From Streptomyces sp. ITFR-21 (lineage in GTDB: Bacteria > Actinomycetota > Actinomycetes > Streptomycetales > Streptomycetaceae), in contig NZ_CP134605.1 in the NCBI RefSeq assembly GCF_031844685.1, positions 4,833,001-4,897,000 on the forward strand: a DNA stretch of 64,000 nt, in the 5' to 3' direction. A program made the translations under genes and the position numbers. Position 1 is the stretch's first letter; every line of letters begins with the position of its first letter. Below are positions 57,743-64,000 of this stretch, piece by piece. Below the pieces are notes generated by a model. The model was not told the origin of the DNA, did no database searches, and saw nothing but the letters and a program-made list of their open reading frames with translations.

Positions 57743-59449
57743 TCAGCTGCCGAAGTAGCCGTCGAAGGTGCGCTGGAACTCCCAGTTGCTGAACTTGTCC
57801 CAGTTCACCGACCAGGTCATCAGACCGCGCAGGGCCGGCCAGGTGCCGTGGGTGCCGTAGCCGCCGCAGTTGGTCTTCTTGGTCAGGCAGTCGAGCGCCT
57901 GGTCGACCTGCGCGGGCGCGGTGTAGCCGTTGCCGGCGTTGGTCGAGGCGGGCAGGCCGATGGCGACCTGGGAGGGGGCCAGCGCCGGGAAGACGTTGGC
58001 GGTGTTGCCCGCGACCGGAAAGCCGGTGAGCAGCATGTCGGTCATCGCGATGTGGAAGTCCGCGCCGCCCATGGAGTGGTACTGGTTGTCCAGGCCCATG
58101 ATCGAGCCGGAGTTGTAGTCCTGGACGTGCAGCAGCGTCAGGTCGTCGCGCAGCGCGTAGATCACCGGCAGGTAGGCCCCGCAGCGCGGGTCCTGGCCGC
58201 CCCAGGGGCCCGAGCCGTAGTACTGGTAGCCCATCTGGACGAAGAAGGTCTCCGGCGCCATGGTCAGCACGAAGCCGCTGCCGTAGCGGGCCTTGAGCGA
58301 CTTCAGCGCCGAGATCAGGTTGACGATCACCGGGGTGGTCGGGTTCTTGAAGTCGGTGTCGCCGGTGTTGAGGGACAGCGAGTGGCCCTCGAAGTCGATG
58401 TCGATCCCGTTCAGGCCCCACTTGTCGACGATCGAGCCCACCGACGACACGAAGGCGTCGCGGGCCGCGGTGGTGGTCAGCTGGACCTCGCCGTTGGCGC
58501 CGCCGATGGACAGCAGCACCTTCTTGCCCTTGGCCTGCTTGGCCTGGATCGCGGCCTTGAAGTCGGCGTCGGACTCCACCGACGGGCACTCGCCCACCGA
58601 GCAGCGGTTGAAGTGGATGCTGCCGGAGGTGGGGGAGTCGGTCTCGCCGAAGGCCAGGTCGATGACGTCCCAGCTGTCGGGGACGTCGGCAAGCTTCAGG
58701 TAGCCGGAGCCGTTGGCGAAGGTCTCGTGCAGGTAGCCGACCAGTGCGTGGGTGGGCAGGCCGCCGGAGGGCGGCGGTGAGGTGGGGGGCGGGGTGGTCG
58801 GCGGCGGTGTGGTGGGCGGCGTCGTTGTCGGCGGGGGCGTCGTCGGGGGTGGGGTGGTCGGTGGCGTCGTCGGGGGCGGTGTGGTGGGCGGTGTGGTGGG
58901 CGGCGGGGTGGTGCTGCCGCCGCCCGGACCCTGGAGCGAGATGTCGTCGGCGTAGTACACCGGCTGCCCGTACCACCCGTGCACGTAGACCGCCGCGCTG
59001 GTCTGGCTCGCGGTGGTGGTGAAGGACACGCTCAGCTGCCCGTAGCCGCTGCCCGTGCCGGGGGTCCAGGTGCTGGTGCCGCCGTCCACGCCGATGTAGA
59101 CGTAGGAGCCCTTGACCTGGGCGGTGAGGGTGTACGTGGTGCTGGGCGCCACGCCCACCGTCTGCTCGCACTGGCCGGTGGCGCTGGAGGTGGGCGTCGC
59201 CTTCAGCGCCCAGGTGCCGCTGTGTGCCTGGCCGGTGACGGCCGAGCTGCCCGCGTCGCAGGTCCAGCCGGACAGGGTGCCGGTCTCGAAGCCGCCGTTG
59301 CCGAGGAACTCGCCCGCGCTGGCCGAGGGCGCCAGGGCGACCAGGCCGCCGACCGCGACGGCTCCGGCGAGCGCGGCGGAGGCGGCGACGAGGGATCTCC
59401 TGCGCGGCGCGGATCTCGTGCGCGGCGCACGTGACGCAGAGGTGAGCAT
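57743..59449 (-). CDS. Secreted modular GH18 chitinase
   Basis: A 568-residue exported enzyme. The signal peptide has twin arginines (RRRSLVAASAALAGAVAVGG) and ends at PSASA. A carbohydrate-binding beta-sandwich (NGGFETGTLSGWTCDAGS to YYADDISLQGPGG) is followed by a Pro/Thr linker of about 45 residues (TTPPPTTPPTTPP-type) and the GH18 barrel. The catalytic motif GLNGIDIDFEG gives the DxxDxDxE with Glu as acid. It breaks chitin into chitobiose for DasABC. Two dre sites precede it. Confidence 0.95.
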   Translation of the reverse strand: MLTSASRAPRTRSAPRRRSLVAASAALAGAVAVGGLVALAPSASAGEFLGNGGFETGTLSGWTCDAGSSAVTGQAHSGTWALKATPTSSATGQCEQTVGVAPSTTYTLTAQVKGSYVYIGVDGGTSTWTPGTGSGYGQLSVSFTTTASQTSAAVYVHGWYGQPVYYADDISLQGPGGGSTTPPPTTPPTTPPPTTPPTTPPPTTPPPTTTPPTTPPPTTPPPTSPPPSGGLPTHALVGYLHETFANGSGYLKLADVPDSWDVIDLAFGETDSPTSGSIHFNRCSVGECPSVESDADFKAAIQAKQAKGKKVLLSIGGANGEVQLTTTAARDAFVSSVGSIVDKWGLNGIDIDFEGHSLSLNTGDTDFKNPTTPVIVNLISALKSLKARYGSGFVLTMAPETFFVQMGYQYYGSGPWGGQDPRCGAYLPVIYALRDDLTLLHVQDYNSGSIMGLDNQYHSMGGADFHIAMTDMLLTGFPVAGNTANVFPALAPSQVAIGLPASTNAGNGYTAPAQVDQALDCLTKKTNCGGYGTHGTWPALRGLMTWSVNWDKFSNWEFQRTFDGYFGS

Positions 59450-59495
59450 GGGCGGATGCTCCTTCTGTGAGGGGGCGCGTGTCATCGCGCAGCAA

Positions 59496-59511
59496 ACAGG
59501 TCCAGACCAAT
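59496..59511 (-). promoter_or_regulatory. dre site 1 of the chitinase gene
   Basis: On the minus strand ATTGGTCTGGACCTGT, 13 of 16 matches to the DasR consensus; also one of the 12-bp direct repeats (TGGTCTGGACCT type) known in Streptomyces chitinase promoters. Confidence 0.88.
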
Positions 59512-59517
59512 CGTGTC

Positions 59518-59533
59518 AATGGTCCGGACCAGT
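59518..59533 (-). promoter_or_regulatory. dre site 2 of the chitinase gene
   Basis: On the minus strand ACTGGTCCGGACCATT, 13 of 16 matches and nearly palindromic, 22 bp (two helical turns) from site 1. Together they would bracket the promoter about 60-85 bp before the ATG. Confidence 0.88.
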
Positions 59534-59567
59534 TCCGTATCCAATCCCGGGCCCGCCGGGGCCCCGC

Positions 59568-59834
59568 TCACGCGCCCCTGGACCAGGGCCACTTCAGCCG
59601 GTCGGGACGGCCGCCGGCCGGGTCGTGGACGAAGACCCAGCGGGTGCGGCGCTCGCCGCGCGGGCCCGGGTTCGGCTCGCGGCGGTAGGCGTGCACCCGC
59701 TCCGGGCCGCCGCCCTCGGGCGCGGGCACCGGCACGGTGTAGACCCGCGGCGGCTGCCCGGTCATCCCCACCAGCACGTCCAGTACCCGCCCGTCCAGCG
59801 GGCCGCCGACGAACTCGGTCCTCTCGTGTCTCAC
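59568..59834 (-). CDS. Small conserved protein, function unknown
   Basis: An 88-residue basic protein: MRHERTEFVGGPLDGRVLDVLVG, PPRVYTVPVPAPEGGGPERVHAYRR, WVFVHDPAGGRPDRLKWPWSRGA. The FVGGPLDGRVL and WPWS segments recur in small streptomycete proteins of unknown role. GTG start at 59834. It is divergent from the TetR gene across an 87-bp gap with a perfect palindrome. Confidence 0.7.
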   Translation of the reverse strand: MRHERTEFVGGPLDGRVLDVLVGMTGQPPRVYTVPVPAPEGGGPERVHAYRREPNPGPRGERRTRWVFVHDPAGGRPDRLKWPWSRGA

Positions 59835-59844
59835 CGCCCCAGAA

Positions 59845-59867
59845 TGCCACGGCGCTCCGCCGTGGCA
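59845..59867. promoter_or_regulatory. Perfect palindrome in the divergent promoter next to tetR
   Basis: TGCCACGGCG (59845-59854) and CGCCGTGGCA (59858-59867), 3-bp spacer. It is placed to let the TetR protein control its own gene and the small divergent gene. Confidence 0.65.
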
Positions 59868-59921
59868 GGCCCGCCCGGTGGGTACCCGCCCCCGGCGGTG
59901 ACCGGGAGCTAGGCTTCGCCC

Positions 59922-60770
59922 ATGACCAGCAGGGCGGCGCCCGCGTACCGCCGGATGAGCGTCGAGCAGCGCCGGGCCCAGTTGCTGGCCGCGGCCGTCG
60001 ACCTCTTCGGCCACCGCCGCCCCGAGGACGTCTCGGTGGACGACGTGGCCGCCGCGGCCGGCGTCTCCAGGCCGCTGGTCTACCGCTACTTCCCCGGCGG
60101 CAGGCAGCAGTTGTACGAGGCCGCGGTGCGCGGGGCGGCCCGCGAGCTGATCGGCCGGTTCGCCGTACCGCCGCACGGCCCGCCCACCCGGCGGCTCGCC
60201 GACGCCCTGGACCGCTACCTCGCCTACGTCGACGAGCACGACGCGGCGTACGGGGCGCTGTTGCGCGGCGGCGGCGTCGCCGAGACCCGCCGCACCGTGG
60301 CGATCGTGGACGACGTACGCCGCCGGGCCGCCGAGCAGGTGCTGCGCCATCTGGGCGTCACGGGCCCCGGCGGCGGGCCCGGCGCCGGTCCCGGTGCGGT
60401 CGGCCCGGGTGCCGCCGCCCTCGCCGGCCCCTCCCCGGCACCTGCCTCCTCCCCGGCACCTGCCTCCGCCCCCGCCCCCGCCCCCGTCGCCGGCCCCCGG
60501 CTGACAATGATGGTCCGCTCCTGGATCGCCGCCGTCGAGGCGGTCTCGCTGACCTGGCTCGACGAGGGCAAGCGCACCCCGCGCGACCAGCTGCGGGACT
60601 GGCTGGTGGACCACTTCACCGGGCTGCTGCTGGTGACCGCCACCACCGACCCGGTGGCGGCGCTGGCAGCCCGGCGGGCGCTGGCCCAGGAGACCCCGGA
60701 CAGCCCCGCGGGCGAACTCGCCGCCCGGCTGCTGCCGCTGCTGCCGACCGTCGCCCACCTGCTGCGCTGA
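59922..60770 (+). CDS. TetR-family transcriptional regulator
   Basis: A 282-residue regulator. The N-terminal helix-turn-helix reads RRAQLLAAAVDLFGHRRPEDVSVDDVAAAAGVSRPLVYRYFPGGRQQLYEA in segments. The ligand domain contains a 45-residue Gly/Pro/Ala low-complexity insert (about 147-192) with repeated PAPASSPAPASAPAPA-like units, unusual inside this domain. Targets are unknown; nearby candidates are the divergent small gene and the two diiron proteins. Confidence 0.88.
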   Translation: MTSRAAPAYRRMSVEQRRAQLLAAAVDLFGHRRPEDVSVDDVAAAAGVSRPLVYRYFPGGRQQLYEAAVRGAARELIGRFAVPPHGPPTRRLADALDRYLAYVDEHDAAYGALLRGGGVAETRRTVAIVDDVRRRAAEQVLRHLGVTGPGGGPGAGPGAVGPGAAALAGPSPAPASSPAPASAPAPAPVAGPRLTMMVRSWIAAVEAVSLTWLDEGKRTPRDQLRDWLVDHFTGLLLVTATTDPVAALAARRALAQETPDSPAGELAARLLPLLPTVAHLLR

Positions 60771-60830
60771 GCCGCCTGCCGCCTGCCGCCTGCCGCCTGC
60801 CGCCTGCCGCCTGCCGCCTGCCGCGCCGCC
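60771..60830. repeat. Heptanucleotide tandem repeat GCCGCCT
   Basis: About seven to eight exact GCCGCCT units start directly at the TetR stop codon and run toward the diiron-protein stop at 60876. Confidence 0.92.
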
Positions 60831-60875
60831 CCTGCCGCTCCCGCCGCCCGCCGGTCTCCCGCCGCCCGCGGGTTA

Positions 60876-61769
60876 TCAGGCCAGCAGCCCTGAGGAGCGC
60901 CACAGCCGCCGGCTCGGGCCGTGCAGCAGCCCGACCTCGTCGAAGAAGTCCATCAGCCGGCGCGCCGACTTCCGCATGATTTCCCGCCGGTGGGCACTGG
61001 TACGCGCCACCTCCACCGCCCGCACCGGGTCCAGGCCCACCGCGGCGTAGACCCGCGGGCTTATCAGCGAGCGGGCTATCACCCGGGCCGCCTCGGCGGA
61101 GGTGAAGCGGGTCAGCTCCGCCTCCCAGCGCGGCGCGGTCGCCATCTGCCGCCGCAGCTCCTCGCGGGCGTACCGGATGTGCCGCGCCTCCTCCACCACG
61201 TGGATCCGGGTGACGTCCCGGACGAACGGCTGGACCCGCTCGTCGGGGAAGGCCAGCCGCTGCATCCAGTCCAGGATCTCCTCGGCCAGCAGGGTGCCGG
61301 CGAACGAACCCGGCGTGGTGGAGGCCGACTTGAGCACCCGGCCCAGCCGGTGGTCGCGCCGGCTGGGCCGGTAGGTGGGGGTGCCCATCTTCGTCACCGC
61401 GCGGGCGAACATCGTGGAGTGCCGGCACTCGTCGGCGATCTCGGTCAGCGCGTACCGGACATGACCGCTCGTCGGGTCCAGGTCGTAGGTGTGGCGCAGC
61501 AGCAGCTGCATCAGGATGGTCTCGAACCACACCCCCATCGCGCACAGCGACGCCGCCTCGTGCCGGCTCAGCTCGATCCGCTGCTCCTGCGACATGGCCT
61601 TCCACAGCGGGGTGTCGTAGAGCGAGACCAGCTCCGGTGGCCAGAACCACCCGCCCTCCGTGAAGGGCGCGTCCCAGTCGAGGTCGGTGTCCGGGTCGAA
61701 GGAGTGCCTGGCGGAGGCCGCCAGCAGCCGCTCCGCGGTCTTCTCCCGGTCGATCGGTCCAGCGTCCAT
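60876..61769 (-). CDS. AurF-family diiron oxygenase-like protein
   Basis: A 297-residue helical protein. Diiron ligands are visible as ExxH motifs: ALTEIADECRHSTMFAR (ECRH) and RIHVVEEARHIRYAREEL (EARH), plus LSRHEAASLCAMGVWFE and LLAEEILDWMQ supplying further Glu. This is the p-aminobenzoate N-oxygenase (AurF/CmlI) family pattern. The substrate is unknown and there is no nitro-compound cluster nearby. It is divergent from a second diiron protein across 100 bp. Confidence 0.88.
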   Translation of the reverse strand: MDAGPIDREKTAERLLAASARHSFDPDTDLDWDAPFTEGGWFWPPELVSLYDTPLWKAMSQEQRIELSRHEAASLCAMGVWFETILMQLLLRHTYDLDPTSGHVRYALTEIADECRHSTMFARAVTKMGTPTYRPSRRDHRLGRVLKSASTTPGSFAGTLLAEEILDWMQRLAFPDERVQPFVRDVTRIHVVEEARHIRYAREELRRQMATAPRWEAELTRFTSAEAARVIARSLISPRVYAAVGLDPVRAVEVARTSAHRREIMRKSARRLMDFFDEVGLLHGPSRRLWRSSGLLA

Positions 61770-61869
61770 GGCGAATCGGCTCCCGGTGCACGAGGGTTAC
61801 CTGGGGTACGGCTCTTATGAGACTCTGTGTCAACAAGGCCGTCAACCCCTCGCGCCGAAGGAGCCGACG

Positions 61870-62985
61870 ATGTCGACGGAAGGCCTCTACACCCAACCGC
61901 CCGCCGAATGGTCATGGCAGGTGCCGGCCCAGGGCGCCGCCCGCTTCTCCTGGGAGTACGACGACGGCCGCGACCGGCTGCTCGCGCTCTACCAGAAAGG
62001 CAAGGACAAGCAGTGGGACGCGGTCCGCCGGATCGACTGGGACCTGGAGGTGGACCCGCACGACCCGCTCGGCACCCCCGACGAGTCGCTGGCCCTGCAC
62101 GGCACCCGCTACTGGGACGCGATGAACGAGCGCGACCGCGGGCTGCTCCGGCAGCACCACACCGCCTGGCAGTTCAGCCAGTTCCTGCACGGCGAGCAGG
62201 GCGCCATGGTGTGTGCGGCGCGGATCGTGGAGTCGGTGCCGGACCTGGACGCGAAGTTCTACTCGGCGACCCAGACCATGGACGAGGCCCGGCACGCCGA
62301 GATCTACGGCCGCTTCCTGCGGGACAAGATCGGCATGCTCTACCCGGTCAACAACAGCCTGCAGGCGCTGCTCGGCGACACCCTGCGCGACTCCCGCTGG
62401 GACATGCCCTACCTCGGCATGCAGGTGCTTATCGAAGGGCTCGCGCTGGCCGCCTTCGGCCTGATCCGCGACACCACCACCAAGCCGCTCCCGCAGCAGA
62501 TCCTCACCTACGTCATGCAGGACGAGGCCCGCCATGTCGCCTTCGGCCGGATGGCGCTGCGCGACTACTACCGGCAGCTCGGCGACGCCGAACTGCGCGA
62601 GCGCGAGGAGTTCGTGATCGAGGGCTGCTACCTGATGCGGGACCGGCTCGGCGGGGTGGAGGTGCTGGAGAACTGGGGGGTGCCGGCCGCCGAGGCGGCC
62701 GAACTCACCGAGCGGTCGGAGTTCCTGCGACGGTTCCGGCGGATGCTGTTCAGCCGGATCGTGCCCTGTGTGAAGGACATCGGCCTGTGGGGTCCCCGGC
62801 TCCAGCAGGCGTACGTCGACATGGGCGTGCTGGAACTCGGCGACAGCGACCTGGACCTGCTGATGGCCCGGGACGAGGAGGTCGCCGAGAGGCTGGACGC
62901 CGAGCGGTTCGCGGCGGAGGAGAGCGCCCGCGTTGCCGAGGTCGCGCGGACCATCGCCCTGGGCGGCGGTGACATCCACCCGTAA
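61870..62985 (+). CDS. Ferritin-like diiron protein
   Basis: A 371-residue helical protein of the ferritin/ribonucleotide-reductase-like superfamily. Ligand motifs are FLHGEQGAM (Glu), TMDEARHAEIYGRF (ExxH), LIEGLALAAFGL (Glu) and MQDEARHVAFGRM (ExxH). It is a probable oxygenase or oxidase; reaction unknown. The ATG at 61870 follows GAAGGAG. Orientation opposite to the AurF-like gene suggests a shared promoter region. Confidence 0.88.
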   Translation: MSTEGLYTQPPAEWSWQVPAQGAARFSWEYDDGRDRLLALYQKGKDKQWDAVRRIDWDLEVDPHDPLGTPDESLALHGTRYWDAMNERDRGLLRQHHTAWQFSQFLHGEQGAMVCAARIVESVPDLDAKFYSATQTMDEARHAEIYGRFLRDKIGMLYPVNNSLQALLGDTLRDSRWDMPYLGMQVLIEGLALAAFGLIRDTTTKPLPQQILTYVMQDEARHVAFGRMALRDYYRQLGDAELREREEFVIEGCYLMRDRLGGVEVLENWGVPAAEAAELTERSEFLRRFRRMLFSRIVPCVKDIGLWGPRLQQAYVDMGVLELGDSDLDLLMARDEEVAERLDAERFAAEESARVAEVARTIALGGGDIHP

Positions 62986-63128
62986 CGTCCGGATCCGGCA
63001 ACGGTCCGGGGCGCCCGGGAGCGACCGCGGAACCATACCCCTGTCACCGGCATCTCCTCGTGCGTGCGTCCGATCCGACCCGCGGCGGGCGTCTACGGAC
63101 CGGGCACGGCAGAGGGGCGGTACAGGCG

Positions 63129-63383
63129 ATGGCGGTACCCGGACGTACCTTGGCGCGGTTCATCCCGGCGCCCCTGGCGGCGGTCGTCGCGGCGGTCCTG
63201 GTGGTGGGGGCGTCGGCCGCGGTGCCGGCGCTGCTGGAGCCGGGCGCGGCGGGCGGCCGCAGCGCCTCGTCCTCCTCCTTCTCCGGCGGCGGCGACCGCG
63301 GCCAGACCGTCACGGCGCTGGACCGGGCGCTGACCTGGCACAGGCAGCAGGGCTACGGGTTCAGTTTCCCCTCGGTCGCCTGA
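63129..63383 (+). CDS. Small secreted or membrane-anchored protein, function unknown
   Basis: An 84-residue protein with an N-terminal hydrophobic segment (FIPAPLAAVVAAVLVVGASAAVPALL) followed by a Ser/Gly-rich stretch (GGRSASSSSFSGGGDRG) and a short tail (TVTALDRALTWHRQQGYGFSFP). No family was recognised. The ATG at 63129 follows a weak ribosome-binding site. Its stop overlaps the 3' end of the convergent penicillin-binding-protein gene by 23 bp. Confidence 0.6.
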   Translation: MAVPGRTLARFIPAPLAAVVAAVLVVGASAAVPALLEPGAAGGRSASSSSFSGGGDRGQTVTALDRALTWHRQQGYGFSFPSVA

Positions 63384-64000
63384 CGCCGGCGGCCGAGCCG
63401 GACCCGGCGGGCGGTGCGAAGCCCGCGGGCGGCCCGGGGGCGGGCGGCGGGGCGGACACCGGCGGGACCGTCCGGCCGCGCCGCGCGCCGAGCACCGCCG
63501 CCATCACCGACCGCGCCACCGGCGCGGCGTCGCCCCCGCCCGAGACGTCCGCCCGCGCCGCCGCCGCGTCCTCCACCACCACGGCCACCGCGACCGAGGC
63601 GGCGGCGGCGCCGCGCGGCACGGCGTAGCCGATGAACCAGGCGTACGGCGTACCGGCGTTGCCCCGGCCGTGCTGCGCGGTGCCGGTCTTGCCGCCCACC
63701 ACCGCGCCGGGAACGGCCGCGTTGGCGCCGGTGCCGGCGGTCACCACCGCCTCCATCAGCTGCCGCAGCTGCCCCGCGGTCCTCGCGCTCACCGCCTGGC
63801 GCAGCAGCTCGGGCCGGTAGGACGCGACCGTCAGACCGCTGTGGTTGGTGACCTTGTCCACCAGCCGGGGCCGCATCAGCCGGCCTTTGTCGCCGACCGC
63901 CGCCGCGACCATCGCCATCTGGAGCGGCGTCGCCGTGGTGTCGAACTGGCCGATGGCCGACAGCGCCACCTGGTCCGCGCTCATCGCGGTGTCCACGGTG
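63361..64000 (-). CDS. Penicillin-binding protein (transpeptidase), 3' part only
   Basis: The last 213 or so residues of a class B-type transpeptidase; the start is beyond the right edge. SADQVALSAIGQFDTTATPLQMAMVAAAVGDKGRLMRP is the region leading to the active-site face, and VVGGKTGTAQHG is the KTG motif. The serine SxxK and SxN motifs would lie off the window. The C-terminus has a Pro/Ala/Gly-rich tail of about 45 residues. It resembles actinobacterial PbpA-type proteins for peptidoglycan crosslinking. Confidence 0.92.
   Translation of the reverse strand, partial: TVDTAMSADQVALSAIGQFDTTATPLQMAMVAAAVGDKGRLMRPRLVDKVTNHSGLTVASYRPELLRQAVSARTAGQLRQLMEAVVTAGTGANAAVPGAVVGGKTGTAQHGRGNAGTPYAWFIGYAVPRGAAAASVAVAVVVEDAAAARADVSGGGDAAPVARSVMAAVLGARRGRTVPPVSAPPPAPGPPAGFAPPAGSGSAAGVRRPRGN

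Noticed and set aside
60771..60830. Possible CRISPR array
   Set aside because: Seven-base units without spacers are a microsatellite. No cas genes are present anywhere in the window.
1..64000. tRNA, rRNA, transposase or prophage genes
   Set aside because: None recognised. All long coding frames correspond to core actinomycete genes, and no T-loop (GGTTCGAATCC-type) tRNA pattern was found; the GCGAATCCGGC at about 10040 belongs to the riboswitch.

Overview
The window is very GC-rich, with G or C at nearly every third codon position, and it reads as the core chromosome of a Streptomyces-type actinomycete. Diagnostic genes are sigR-rsrA, dasR-dasABC, nickel superoxide dismutase with its own protease, wblE, a sigma-H module, a fused 2-oxoglutarate decarboxylase/dehydrogenase, and a conservon (sensor kinase, roadblock, DUF742, GTPase). 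Gene order resembles the S. coelicolor stretch running from aroA past sigR, dasR, sodN and lon. I see no prophage, insertion sequence, CRISPR array or tRNA. Novelty here is mainly regulatory and intergenic.

Left part (1-10.4 kb): the 5' end of aroA, an M50 peptidase, an SRAP (HMCES/YedK-like) DNA-protein crosslink protein, an alpha/beta hydrolase, and the thiol-stress pair sigR-rsrA. A textbook sigma-R promoter lies upstream of sigR and would yield an N-terminally extended sigma factor. Next come an apparent remnant of a biotinyl-carrier gene, a TPR protein, peptide deformylase, and class Ia ribonucleotide reductase nrdAB behind a cobalamin riboswitch.

Sugar part (10.4-21 kb): a DJ-1/AraC regulator, a DUF3311/MctP-type symporter pair, DasR, the DasABC chitobiose importer, a GH3 N-acetylglucosaminidase and NagB. 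DasR sites (dre) can be read in front of dasA, nagB and, 40 kb away, a secreted GH18 chitinase. A further dre site stands beside a structured intergenic region that matches the position of the DasR-dependent small RNA scr5239. Together these form a chitin-to-fructose-6-phosphate route plus its regulator and a candidate regulatory RNA.

Stress part (21-29.5 kb): a PdtaS-type sensor kinase, WblE, a diacylglycerol-kinase-like lipid kinase, sigma-H with its HATPase anti-sigma factor, a PLP enzyme, sodN/sodX and a CGNR regulator.

Metabolic part (29.5-48 kb): a polar amino-acid ABC transporter, malic enzyme, a DUF4097-PadR operon with a clear operator, the fused kgd/sucA enzyme, a two-component system, two methyltransferase-fold proteins, and Lon behind a HAIR element for HspR.

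Right part (48-64 kb): a GH25 muramidase, MarR, a PP2C-like protein, the conservon followed by a styrene/indole-monooxygenase-like flavoprotein, an NlpC/P60 hydrolase, the chitinase, TetR, two diiron proteins in divergent orientation, and the 3' end of a penicillin-binding protein gene. Starts flagged as uncertain are mostly GTG/TTG choices.
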